Below are positions 53,811 to 64,000 of a stretch of 64,000 nucleotides of DNA, one piece after another. The stretch covers positions 620,001 to 684,000 of the forward strand of contig NZ_CP073089.1 of assembly GCF_018137945.1 (NCBI RefSeq). Reading direction: 5' to 3'. Source of the DNA: Brevibacterium sp. W7.2. Lineage in GTDB: Bacteria; Actinomycetota; Actinomycetes; Actinomycetales; Brevibacteriaceae. Both the position numbers and the translations under genes were made by a program. The notes under the pieces were generated by a model that saw nothing but the letters and a program-made list of their open reading frames with translations, did not search any database and had not been told where the DNA came from. Every line of letters starts with the position of its first letter. Position 1 is the first letter of the stretch.

Positions 53811-53838
53811 GTGAATGGAAGGTGAATGGGAGCTGAAG
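53811..53838 (-). promoter_or_regulatory. Pho-box-like direct repeats upstream of pstS
   Basis: On the minus strand ATTCAC occurs twice exactly 11 bp apart (plus-strand GTGAAT at 53811 and 53822) with a degenerate third copy at 53833. Eleven-base-spaced TTCAC repeats are the form of PhoP sites in actinobacteria. It lies about 100 bp upstream of the pstS start. Confidence 0.6.
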
Positions 53839-53998
53839 CATTGGAGCCGTGCTGAGTGCTCGGTCACATGCGGGCGGGGATTCGTGAAAGACTCGACGCC
53901 GAGGCTGCTGTGCCCAGGCCTCGACCGTGCCGTATCCGGTGCTGCTTCGTCCCGTGAGACCGCGGCAGCAGGACCCGCGGTCGCACCCGGCGTCGCGC

Positions 53999-54969
53999 TC
54001 ACGCGTCGATGGGGCGGAAGCGCTCGACGTCGACGATGCGCGGGACCGTGCCGGGCCGGACATAGGCGACGAGGATCTCACCGGGTTTGAGGTAGGGATC
54101 GTCGGTCGGCAGGGTCTGGGCGATGCGCTTGGGGGAGTGCCGGGCGAAGACCTCGAGGATCGTCGGCAGCACGGGTCGATGCGTGCAGAACGCCGTCGGC
54201 CGGCCCTTCTCGAGCAGCTTCTCGATGTAGCGCGCCGTCTTCTCCGGGTTCGCGGCGGTCGCCTTCTCGCTCAGCGTCGCGACCTTCTTGATCGACTTGC
54301 CGGTCGCCGCGGAGAACGGGGCGAGGGTCGCCACGCACCGCTTCCACGGACTCGAGACGAGCTTCTTCACCTCCCACGCCGCGAGCAGACCGGTCAGGGC
54401 CATCGCCTGCCGGGTGCCGAGGGCGAGCAGGGGGCGGACGTGCTCGGTCTCGTACCACTTCGCCCGCGGGAACGCCTTGCCGTGGCGGACGAGGATGAGC
54501 GGCCACGCCCGCAGCGCGTCCGTCTCGTCGTACTTCTCGAGGGCGTCGAGCTGGTCGCGGTCGGCATACGACGTCAGCTTCGTGCGGGCCAGCGCGATCG
54601 GCAGCCATACGGCCTCATCGACCTCTCGGCGGTTGAGCGGCGCGAACGTCGCCTCGCCCTTGACCTGGGCCGACCAGTAGAAGACCTTCTTGAGGTTGCG
54701 CCCGCCGACCATGTACTCGGCCGTCGGGAGCGGGACCCCGAGCTGGATCTCGAAGCCCGTCTCCTCCCTGACCTCGCGGATCGCGGCCTCCGGCAGCGTC
54801 TCCCCGGGTTCGACCTTGCCCTTGGGCCACGACCAGTCGTTGTACCGGGGCCGGTGGATGAGGGCGACCTCGATGCCCGCGGCGCCGTTGCGCCAGCACA
54901 CCGCGCCGGCGGCGAGGATGTCGGCGGTGACCCGCGATGATGCCTGCGCGGAATCGACCGTCGAAGGGC

Positions 54970-54973
<4 letters not shown>
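53999..54973 (-). CDS. Nudix hydrolase fused to histidine phosphatase (MutT1-like)
   Basis: 324 residues. Residues 52-74 form a complete Nudix box (GKVEPGE through REVREETGF). The C-terminal half is a SixA/phosphoglycerate-mutase-like domain starting LILVRHGKA, the RHG catalytic motif, with a later CTHRPVLP. This fusion is the mycobacterial MutT1 type, which hydrolyses 8-oxo-dGTP and diadenosine polyphosphates. GTG 54973 overlaps the ppk stop by 4 nt. Confidence 0.9.
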
Positions 54974-57106
<2,133 letters not shown>

Positions 57107-57114
<8 letters not shown>

Positions 57115-58150
57115 CCAACTGCTCCTGGGTGCTCTGAGCCGGTGTGGCCGGCGCATACGACACATGCGCCACCGCGACGTGGAATCCCAGCCGCTCGTAC
57201 AAGCCTAGCGCCGGGGCGTTGTCCGATTCGACGTAGAGCTCGATCGCGGTCGCCCCCGCCGCGACCATCCGCCGCATGCCCTCGACCGTGAGCGCCCGGC
57301 CCACGCCCTTGGCATGGACGCCCGGGTCGACTCCGACGACGTAGACCTCGCCGAGGCGGTCGCCCGCTTCCGTGTCCGTGAGCTTCGTCTCATGGAAGCC
57401 GATGACGGTGTCGGTGCCGTCGACGGTGCCGGTGGCGATGACCACGGTTGCGGGATCGAAGCCGTCAGCGCCGACGATCGACGCGATGTCCTCAAGCGTC
57501 TGGTGGCCCTGCTCGGGGTGCCAGTCGAAGGCGGCGTTGTTGACCCGCAGCCATCCGGCTTCGTCGCTCGGGGCGAACGAGCGGATCGTCACGCCCGCCG
57601 GCGGCGCGGCCGCGGGAAGAGCGTCGAGCGTGAGGTCGGGGTCGGTGCGCATCTGATAGAGCACCCGGTCGCGGCTGAGGCCTTGCCGGGCGGCGAGGTG
57701 CCGGGCGGCCGGGTCGTCGCCGTGCGACCAGCACCAGGCGCTCGGCTCCTCGGCGAGGATCGCGGTGAGCAGGGCCTCGCCGTGGCCGCGACCGCGGTGG
57801 TCGGGGTCGATGAGGAACTCCGCGGCGTGCCTCTCTCCCTGCCGGGCCCGGATGCCGAAGCCGATGAGCGGGGCGGCTGAGGCGTCGGTGGCTGCGTTGT
57901 CGGTTGCGCCGGTGGTCGCTGCGCCGGTGGACGCTGCGTCGGTGGTCGCCGCGTCGTCGTAGACGCGCCACACGCTCGAAGCGGTCTGCGCGTCATGGGC
58001 GGTGTCCTCACCGGTGGCGATCGCGAGCAGCCCGCCGGAGATCTCCGCGGCCCCGTCGTGGGCGGTCACGCGATCGAGGAAGGACAGCTCCGCCTCGGTG
58101 ACGGTGTCGATCGGGGTGCCGGTGACGGCTCCGCTCGCGACGATTCTCAT
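57107..58150 (-). CDS. mshD: Mycothiol synthase (GNAT fold, two domains)
   Basis: 347 residues, two acetyltransferase domains. [16 protein letters not shown] in the N-terminal domain and [28 protein letters not shown], then [19 protein letters not shown] in the catalytic C-terminal domain. It acetylates Cys-GlcN-Ins to mycothiol. A 25-residue Ala/Thr repeat ([20 protein letters not shown] and onward) is inserted in the N-terminal domain, encoded by repetitive DNA at about 57885-57960. Confidence 0.9.
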
Positions 58151-58977
58151 GCACTCATCTCCGTGTCTCTCGATGGGGTCTCTGCTGCCGGCTCGGGGTC
58201 CGCGGTCTCGTCCTCCTCGGCGCCGGCGTCGGGGCTGAAGCGGTAGCCGACGTTGCGGACGGTGTGGATCGCGTTCTCGAGGTCCTTGCCGAGCTTCGCC
58301 CGCAGCCGGCGGACGTGGACGTCGACGGTGCGGGTGCCCCCGTAGTAGTCGTCGCCCCAGACGCCGAGGAGGATCTCGTCGCGGGTGAACACGCGCTCGG
58401 GGTGCATCGCGAAGAACTTGAGCAGGGAGAACTCGCGGTAGGTGAGGTCGAGCGGACGACCGCCGAGGTCGGCGGTGAACGAGGTCTCGTCGATGCGCAG
58501 CGCGCCGCTGACGACGACCATCGGCTCGCCGTTCTCGTTCCAGCCGCTCGCCGCGCCCGCCCCGTTCGCCCCGGACCCGCCGGTGCCGAGCTCGGCCCCG
58601 GAGCGGATCGCGCCCGGGACGCCCACGGTGCCGGCGCGGTCACGGGCCAGCCGCAGCCGGGCCTCCACCTCGGCGGGGCCGGCCGTGGAGAGGAGGATGT
58701 CGGTGACGGCCCACCGCGCCGATGCCGTGGCCAGCCCGCCTTCGCTGAGGACGACGATGATCGGCAGGCGCAGGCCCGCGGCCTCGAGCGCCGTGGCGAT
58801 CCGCGGGGCCAGCGAGAGGTCGAGGCACGCGTCGACGAGGGCCACCTCGGCGTCGGTCGTCGTCGCGGCCAGCATGTCGAGGCCGATGCGCTCGACGTGA
58901 TGGCCGAGGTATTCGAGGGACTGCGGAACGAGTGGCGTCGCGGGTTCCAGGGCGGGGCAGATGTGCAGGATCCTCAT
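58147..58977 (-). CDS. glnR: GlnR-type orphan response regulator (OmpR/PhoB DNA-binding domain)
   Basis: 276 residues. The receiver-like domain has ALVDACLDLSLAPRIATAL, IIVVLSEGGLATASARWAV and STAGPAEVEARLRLA, which match actinobacterial GlnR closely. The C-terminal winged helix is LDLTYREFSLLKFFAMHPERVFTRDEILLGVWGDDYYGGTRTVDVHVRRLRAKLG. No histidine kinase is adjacent. It overlaps mshD by 4 nt. GlnR controls nitrogen assimilation genes. Confidence 0.87.
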   Translation of the reverse strand: MRILHICPALEPATPLVPQSLEYLGHHVERIGLDMLAATTTDAEVALVDACLDLSLAPRIATALEAAGLRLPIIVVLSEGGLATASARWAVTDILLSTAGPAEVEARLRLARDRAGTVGVPGAIRSGAELGTGGSGANGAGAASGWNENGEPMVVVSGALRIDETSFTADLGGRPLDLTYREFSLLKFFAMHPERVFTRDEILLGVWGDDYYGGTRTVDVHVRRLRAKLGKDLENAIHTVRNVGYRFSPDAGAEEDETADPEPAAETPSRDTEMSA

Positions 58978-59169
58978 GCTCTGCCTGCCCCCTGTGGTCT
59001 TCCGTGTTCGGCTTGAGGGAGAGTATATCGAGCGTGCTCAGCCGGGTGCGAGGCGTCCCGTCATTCGGCGGTCGGCGGCGCTGCGCGCGGCCGGCGACGA
59101 CGGCGGACAGATGGCGGCCGAGCGGTGCGGGAATCGTCGCACGCCGGACCGATAGGGCACGATAGATGA

Positions 59170-59973
59170 GTGATCAGATGGATACGAGTAGCAGTCGCGC
59201 TTGCCCTCGCCGTCGCCCTGAGCGGGTCGGTGTACTGGGGCTACACGCTCTTCCTGCTCGCGACGGGACTCATCGTCCTCGGCGTCTCCTACGGCTGGCC
59301 GCGGCTCACGGACTCCCCGCAGCCGCGCGCGACCTCGATCATGCTCGCCCTCTTCGGCTTCGCGGGTCTCTTCGCCGCATGGCGTGACGACTCCGCCCCC
59401 TACCTCGACTGGCTGCCGGTGCTCGCCGGCCTCGGACTGCTGTGGACCTTCGTCCAGAACCTCACCCGCGGCATGGGCGCCTCGGACGCCGTGGCGAACG
59501 TGTCGGCGCAGGTCGCCGGCGTCGTCATCGTCCTCTCGGCGAGCACGTGGGTGGCGGCGGCGACGGTGCCCGGTGACAAGCAGGTCATCGTCGTCGGCCT
59601 CGCCGCCCTCATCATCGCCGAATGCATGACCGCGCTGCCGTGGCCGGCGATCTACACCTCGCCGCTCGCGGTGGCGATGGCGACGGCGAGTGCGGGGATC
59701 GTGTCCGTGCTCGTCCTCGATTCGACGATCGGGCTGCCGATCGCCCTCGTCCTCGGTGCCGTCATGGGACTCCTCGTCGCCGGTGTCGACCGGATGCTCG
59801 GACTCATCGCGTACGCGAGGTATCAGGCGACGAACCTCGAGCTCGCGCAGAACCTCGCGGCCAAGCGCAACGTCGAGAAGGCCCGCAGCTTCGCCGTCCA
59901 GCTCGCCCTCGGCGCCACCCCCATCGCCCTCGGCGGTGTCGTCGTCTACGCCCTCGAGCGCATCGCGCTCTAA
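59170..59973 (+). CDS. Multi-pass membrane protein of unknown function
   Basis: 267 residues with about seven hydrophobic helices. The last helix (ATPIALGGVVVYALERIAL) is preceded by a charged segment (YARYQATNLELAQNLAAKRNVEKARSF) that is probably cytoplasmic. GTG 59170 lacks a good ribosome site. No family recognised. Confidence 0.65.
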   Translation: MIRWIRVAVALALAVALSGSVYWGYTLFLLATGLIVLGVSYGWPRLTDSPQPRATSIMLALFGFAGLFAAWRDDSAPYLDWLPVLAGLGLLWTFVQNLTRGMGASDAVANVSAQVAGVVIVLSASTWVAAATVPGDKQVIVVGLAALIIAECMTALPWPAIYTSPLAVAMATASAGIVSVLVLDSTIGLPIALVLGAVMGLLVAGVDRMLGLIAYARYQATNLELAQNLAAKRNVEKARSFAVQLALGATPIALGGVVVYALERIAL

Positions 59974-60036
59974 CCACCATCCTTGCTGGGTCACCTGCCA
60001 GGAAAGAGCGGTTGGCTGAGCTCAGGGACGGGACTG

Positions 60037-60042
60037 TAGACT
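60037..60042 (+). promoter_or_regulatory. -10 element giving a leaderless transcript
   Basis: TAGACT ends seven bases before the ATG at 60050, so transcription should start at that ATG. Confidence 0.5.
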
Positions 60043-60049
60043 CGACGAC

Positions 60050-60169
60050 ATGGAAGAAAACCTCGTGCTTCTCGAAATCGTCTTCTCCGGACTCGTCGGC
60101 GTTGCCGCGCTCGGCGCCCTCGGCGTCGCCTACAAGGTCGTCAAGTCCCTCATCGTCGTGAATCGCTGA
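60050..60169 (+). CDS. 39-residue membrane peptide
   Basis: MEENLVLLEIVFSGLVGVAA begins the peptide, which is a single membrane helix with a short acidic head and basic tail (YKVVKSLIVVNR). No Shine-Dalgarno sequence, but a -10 hexamer seven bases upstream indicates leaderless translation. It ends 5 bp before the nitrobindin-like gene, with which it is probably cotranscribed. Function unknown. Confidence 0.65.
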   Translation: MEENLVLLEIVFSGLVGVAALGALGVAYKVVKSLIVVNR

Positions 60170-60174
60170 GACAC

Positions 60175-60774
60175 ATGATCGAGATCGACGCCTCCGTCAA
60201 CCCGGAACTCGTTCCCCTCTCGTGGCTCATCGGCTCGTGGGAAGGCGTCGGCGTCGTCGGATACGCCGACACCCCTGAGAAGCAGTTCGGCCAGCGCATC
60301 GAGTTCGTCGCGCACCCGGGAACCCCGTACCTCCAGTACACCGCGCATGCGTGGTTGCTCACCGAGGAGGGCGAGCTCGACGCGACGCTCACCCTGGAGA
60401 CCGGCATCTGGCAGCTCGTGCGCCCCCGCGACAACGGCGACGTCGGACCGGGCATGCTCGTGCCCACCGAGGAGCCGAGCTTCACCTCGGCGGCGGCCGT
60501 CGAGACCCTGCGGACGAACGACGACGCCTTCGAGATCGAAGCCGAGATCGTCCACCCGCACGGTGTCATGGAGCTCTACGCCGGCTACGTCAAGGGCCCG
60601 CGCATCGACCTCTCCACCGACGTCGTCGCGCGGACGAAGACTGCGAAGGAGTACACCGCCTCGACGCGGATGTACGGACTCGTCGGCGGCGAACTCATGT
60701 GGGCGTGGGACATGGCCGCCCTCGGCCACGAACTCGCCACCCACTCCTCGGCGAGGCTGAAGAAGCTCAGCTGA
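60175..60774 (+). CDS. Nitrobindin-like heme-binding beta-barrel protein (FABP-like, DUF1794)
   Basis: 199 residues. The barrel signature GSWEGVGVVGY is near the N-terminus, and a C-terminal HELATHSSARLKKL holds the likely axial heme histidine. Related nitrobindins bind ferric heme and detoxify peroxynitrite. It stands between the membrane peptide and ygfZ, one base before the latter. Confidence 0.87.
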   Translation: MIEIDASVNPELVPLSWLIGSWEGVGVVGYADTPEKQFGQRIEFVAHPGTPYLQYTAHAWLLTEEGELDATLTLETGIWQLVRPRDNGDVGPGMLVPTEEPSFTSAAAVETLRTNDDAFEIEAEIVHPHGVMELYAGYVKGPRIDLSTDVVARTKTAKEYTASTRMYGLVGGELMWAWDMAALGHELATHSSARLKKLS

Positions 60775-60775
60775 G

Positions 60776-61951
60776 ATGACCGGGAACCCGACTCCGGACC
60801 CAGACACCGCGACACCCCCGCGTCCTTCCTCGCTGCCGCGCGGACTGAACTCGGCCGCGGTCCTCGGCACCGGTGATCTGGCGCAGACCCCGATGCACTA
60901 CGGTGAGCCGCTGCGCGAGCAGCGGGCGCTCGCCGAACGCGGCGCGATCGTCGACCTCGCCCACGTCCGCGTCCTTTGCCTCACCGGTGCCGACCGGCTC
61001 ACCTGGCTCAACTCGATCACGACGCAGAAGCTCGACACGCTGGCCCCGGGGATCGCGACCGAGACTCTCGTCCTCGACCCCAACGGGCGCATCGAGGGCT
61101 GGCTCAAGCTCATCGACGACGGCGAGGCGCTGTGGGCGCTCAGCGACCTGCGCACCGACGAGACCCTCGACTTCCTCCGCCGCATGGTCTTCATGATGCG
61201 CGTGACGATCGAGGACGTCAGCGCCGACTACCAGGCCATCGGCGCGATCCGCGCTCTGCCCGAGGCCCTGCCCTTGACGCAGGTCTGGGCCGATCCGTGG
61301 CCGCACATCGGCACCGGATCCGCCTCCTACGCCGAGGTCGACCTCGGACTCGATGTCGCCGGCAGTGAGCATCCCGGTCTCGAGACCCCCTTCGTCATCG
61401 GCATCGTCGCCCGCGCGGAGCTGGCGACCACCTCGGCGAGCGAGTTCCGGATGGCCGGATTCGACTCCTGGGAGGCCCTGCGCGTGGCCGCGTGGCGGCC
61501 GGGACGCAGCGAGATCGACCACAAGTCGCTCGTCGGCGAGCTCGACCTGCTCCGCACCTCCGTCCACCTCGCGAAGGGCTGCTACCGCGGTCAGGAGGCG
61601 GTGGCCCGGGTCCACAACCTCGGACAGCCGCCTCGGCGCCTCGTCTTCGTCCACCTCGACGGATCGGGCCACATCCATCCCGACCCCGGCGCCGAGGTGA
61701 TGAGCACCGTGCGCGGCACGCAGCGTCCCGTCGGGGAGCTGACCTCGGTGGCGCAGCACTACGAGCTCGGGCCGATCGGCCTCGCCGTCGTCAAGCGCAC
61801 CGTCGCCGCCGACGCCCCGCTCACCGTCGACCTCGGCGAGGGCGGGATCGTCACCGGGGCACAGGAGATCATCGTCGCCCCCGAACGCGGACACGAACGC
61901 AGCCTGCCGGGGCGCAACAAGGATGTCGACATGCGGAATCAGCACCGCTGA
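60776..61951 (+). CDS. ygfZ: Folate-binding protein YgfZ (iron-sulfur cluster assembly factor)
   Basis: 391 residues, GcvT-like fold. DRLTWLNSITTQKL and LILDPNGRIEGW-type blocks (LVLDPNGRIEGWL here) lead to KGCYRGQE at about residue 267, the signature of YgfZ/CAF17 with its essential cysteine. It supports maturation of Fe-S enzymes with THF. It starts one base after the nitrobindin-like stop. Confidence 0.92.
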   Translation: MTGNPTPDPDTATPPRPSSLPRGLNSAAVLGTGDLAQTPMHYGEPLREQRALAERGAIVDLAHVRVLCLTGADRLTWLNSITTQKLDTLAPGIATETLVLDPNGRIEGWLKLIDDGEALWALSDLRTDETLDFLRRMVFMMRVTIEDVSADYQAIGAIRALPEALPLTQVWADPWPHIGTGSASYAEVDLGLDVAGSEHPGLETPFVIGIVARAELATTSASEFRMAGFDSWEALRVAAWRPGRSEIDHKSLVGELDLLRTSVHLAKGCYRGQEAVARVHNLGQPPRRLVFVHLDGSGHIHPDPGAEVMSTVRGTQRPVGELTSVAQHYELGPIGLAVVKRTVAADAPLTVDLGEGGIVTGAQEIIVAPERGHERSLPGRNKDVDMRNQHR

Positions 61952-62135
61952 GCCGGCAGGTCACGTGAGGGCACGCGCGAGCGCGCCCGCCGACCGCCTC
62001 GGCGCGGGGATCAACCGTGCTCAGAGGACGTGCCGGTGACCCCGGAATGACGTCGGTCGCGGCAGAGGCGTGACGACGGATTCCGCACCTCTCCGGGCCC
62101 CTGATTGCGGGTTCTGCTCACCTGCCGGACTCGGA

Positions 62136-62165
62136 ATGACAAGAACCGTCGCCACACTCTATTGT
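62136..62165 (+). promoter_or_regulatory. Promoter of gabT, leaderless transcript
   Basis: -35 ATGACA (62136-62141), 18-bp spacer, -10 TATTGT (62160-62165). The gabT ATG is seven bases after the -10 and no ribosome site is present. Confidence 0.55.
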
Positions 62166-62172
62166 TCCCGTT

Positions 62173-63537
62173 ATGACAGCTTTGGAAATTGGCGGCGAAG
62201 CTCTGCCGCAGGAACGCAAGATCGTCACCGAGATCCCGGGACCGAAGTCCCGTGAGATCGAGGCCCGGCGATCGACCGCCGTCGCGACCGGCGTCGGATC
62301 GAGCCTTCCGGCCTACGTGGTCGCCGCAGGCGGAGGAATCCTCAAGGACGTCGACGGCAATCAGCTCATCGACCTGGGATCCGGCATCGCCGTGACCACC
62401 GCGGGCAACGCGAACCCCCGCGTCGTCAAGGCCGCGACCGAACAGCTCGAGGCGTTCACGCACACGTGCTTCATGGTCAACCCCTACGAGAGCTACGTCG
62501 AGGTCGCCGAGGCGCTCAACCGTCTCACCCCCGGTGACCACGAGAAGCGCACCGTGCTCCTCAACTCCGGCGCCGAGGCGGTCGAGAACGCCGTGAAGAT
62601 CGCCCGCGCGCACACGAACCGTGACGCGGTCGTCGTCTTCGACCACGCGTACCACGGTCGCACCAACCTCACGATGGCGATGACCGCGAAGGCTCATCCC
62701 TACAAGGCCGGGTTCGGCCCGTTCGCCGGTGAAGTCTACCGCGCGCCCATGTCATACCCCTTCCGCGACAACGATGCCGCCGGCACGAAGGTCAGCGGCG
62801 AAGAGGCGGCCAAGCGCGTGATGACGATGATCGACAAGCAGATCGGCGCGGAGAACGTCGCCGCGATCGTCATCGAGCCCATCCAGGGCGAGGGCGGCTT
62901 CATCGTCCCGGCCGAGGGCTTCCTCCCGACGCTCGTCGAATACGCGCGGGAGAACGGCATCGTCTTCGTCGCCGACGAGGTCCAGGCCGGCTTCGCCCGC
63001 ACCGGCAAGATGTTCGCCAGCGAGTGGGAGGAGATCGTCCCCGATCTCATCACCACCGCGAAGGGCATCGCCGGCGGTCTGCCGCTCTCGGCGGTCACCG
63101 GTCGGGCAGAGATCATGGACTCGGTCGGTCCCGGCCGCCTCGGCGGCACGTACGGCGGCAACCCCACCGCGTGTGCGGCTGCCCTCGGCGCGATCGAGGC
63201 GTACGAGAACGACGGTCTCCTCGAGCGGGCGACGGAGATCGGCGAGATCATCACCGACCGCCTCGTCAAGCTCCAGGACAAGTACCCGGAGATCGGCGAC
63301 ATCCGCGGCCGCGGTGCGATGGTCGCCGCCGAGTTCGTCAAGCGCGATTCGATCGACCCGAACCCCGAACTCGTCAAGGACCTCGCGGCCTACGCGGCGA
63401 AGAACGGCGTCCTCGTCCTCACGACGGGCACCTTCGGCAACGTCCTGCGGTTCCTGCCGCCGCTGACGATCTCCGACGAGCTGCTGAACGATGCGTTCGA
63501 CGTCCTCGAGGCGGGACTCGCCGAACTCCTCGGCTGA
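62173..63537 (+). CDS. gabT: 4-aminobutyrate aminotransferase
   Basis: 454 residues, class III PLP aminotransferase. LLNSGAEAVENAVKIAR, VVFDHAYHGRTNLTMAMT, VADEVQAGFARTGKMFA and TTAKGIAGGLPLSAV with the PLP lysine at about residue 297 are intact. It converts GABA and 2-oxoglutarate to succinate semialdehyde and glutamate. It is monocistronic by appearance, with a large hairpin downstream. Confidence 0.93.
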   Translation: MTALEIGGEALPQERKIVTEIPGPKSREIEARRSTAVATGVGSSLPAYVVAAGGGILKDVDGNQLIDLGSGIAVTTAGNANPRVVKAATEQLEAFTHTCFMVNPYESYVEVAEALNRLTPGDHEKRTVLLNSGAEAVENAVKIARAHTNRDAVVVFDHAYHGRTNLTMAMTAKAHPYKAGFGPFAGEVYRAPMSYPFRDNDAAGTKVSGEEAAKRVMTMIDKQIGAENVAAIVIEPIQGEGGFIVPAEGFLPTLVEYARENGIVFVADEVQAGFARTGKMFASEWEEIVPDLITTAKGIAGGLPLSAVTGRAEIMDSVGPGRLGGTYGGNPTACAAALGAIEAYENDGLLERATEIGEIITDRLVKLQDKYPEIGDIRGRGAMVAAEFVKRDSIDPNPELVKDLAAYAAKNGVLVLTTGTFGNVLRFLPPLTISDELLNDAFDVLEAGLAELLG

Positions 63538-63581
63538 CACCTGTTCGGCGGCGGTGGTGAACGCCGCGTCGCCGCTCCTGT

Positions 63582-63663
63582 CACGACCCTGCTCACCCGG
63601 ACTCCCCGCGGAGGCCTCATCGGCCCGCAGTGGGGAGATCAGGCCGGTGTGAGCAGGGTCGTG
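63582..63663. terminator. Large cruciform-like terminator after gabT
   Basis: CACGACCCTGCTCAC (63582-63596) and its exact complement (63649-63663) enclose a second pairing of CTCCCC with GGGGAG plus GCGG/CCGC. It reads as a branched stem downstream of gabT. Confidence 0.6.
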
Positions 63664-63709
63664 TGCGCTCTTCCTGCGAATTCGCCGCAAATGTAGGACA
63701 CTTATAGTC

Positions 63710-64000
63710 ATGGGTGCGACGACAGACGAGCGGCCGGAGGGCCGCTGGGCGCGCGTGTGGGGATTCCTGCGCGGCCCCCGCTTCGTCGATCTGCCGATTC
63801 GCGCCCTCGCCCTCATCATGGGCCTCACGGTCCTCGTGCCCGGGTCCTTCGAGACCGACGAACCGCTCTACGTCGGCCTGCTCATCGCCGCGTATGCGCT
63901 GCTCATCGTCACGCCGTTCGCGCCGCGGACGGTGGCGCTCATCGCCACGGCGGCCGGCATCGGCTACCTGTGGCTCTACCCCGACCTCGAGAACATGTTC
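63710..64000 (+). CDS. Membrane protein, truncated by window end
   Basis: First 97 residues only. A polar, arginine-rich head (MGATTDERPEGRWARVWGFL) is followed by at least three hydrophobic helices (IRALALIMGLTVLVP, YVGLLIAAYALLIVTPF, TVALIATAAGIGYLWLY). This could be the sensor region of a histidine kinase, but the visible part does not decide. A -10-like TATAGT ends one base before the ATG. Confidence 0.6.
   Translation, partial: MGATTDERPEGRWARVWGFLRGPRFVDLPIRALALIMGLTVLVPGSFETDEPLYVGLLIAAYALLIVTPFAPRTVALIATAAGIGYLWLYPDLENMF

Overview
The window is a 64-kb piece of a high-GC actinobacterial chromosome. Mycothiol synthase (MshD), a GlnR-type orphan regulator, the pst/ppk/Nudix/mshD/glnR gene order and leaderless-looking genes point to Actinomycetes. 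Brevibacterium or a close Micrococcales relative is my guess, but the genus rests on general impression only.

Layout. 1-2858: end of a fructose PTS permease with HPr and enzyme I. 2911-8527: LysR regulator divergent from a taurine/pyrimidine-type ABC importer and a metallo-beta-lactamase-fold hydrolase. 8670-14149: aromatic-acid-type MFS permease divergent from metF-purU-ligM and a padR regulator, which reads as a tetrahydrofolate-dependent O-demethylation module with its own methyl disposal. 14163-22929: a tightly overlapping CoA-thioester catabolic operon (MFS, acyl-CoA ligase, enoyl-CoA hydratase, acetoacetyl-CoA synthetase-like ligase, 3-hydroxyacyl-CoA dehydrogenase, amidohydrolase) divergent from a PaaX-like regulator, with a near-perfect palindrome between them. 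23085-24143: secreted or anchored HNH nuclease with an excalibur tail.

24203-38234 is a genomic island of about 14 kb integrated in the 3' half of a tRNA-Lys gene. A 36-bp exact direct repeat of the tRNA 3' end marks both ends. The only integrase is a large serine recombinase whose reading frame runs into the tRNA. The island is a decayed conjugative element: relaxase and coupling-protein genes have lost their 5' halves and are fused head to head at about 33675. It carries SSB, a DUF4913-like protein, a lower-GC relic (flavoprotein fragment, possible ATP-grasp fragment, EamA exporter), an MFS efflux gene behind a 17-residue leader peptide and attenuator-like hairpin, and an ECF42-type sigma factor with its DGPF/YCII partner between imperfect 58-bp direct repeats.

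38456-45816: EcsC-family protein, then a TRAP importer operon (P, Q, M subunits) with an FAA-hydrolase-family enzyme, a GntR/FCD regulator and an Ldh2-type dehydrogenase, probably for a sugar acid or hydroxy acid. 45861-58977: phosphate and nitrogen homeostasis. This holds DUF47-pit preceded by a strongly structured leader, a 40-bp tandem repeat array and large palindromes in an otherwise almost empty kilobase, then pstSCAB with an 11-bp-spaced Pho-box-like repeat, Nudix/SixA, ppk, mshD and glnR. 59170-64000: membrane proteins, a 39-residue leaderless membrane peptide, a nitrobindin-like protein, YgfZ, GabT and a truncated membrane protein.

Genes outside the island are tightly packed, commonly with 1-4 nt stop/start overlaps. 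The island's left third is clearly lower in GC and has few intact genes.
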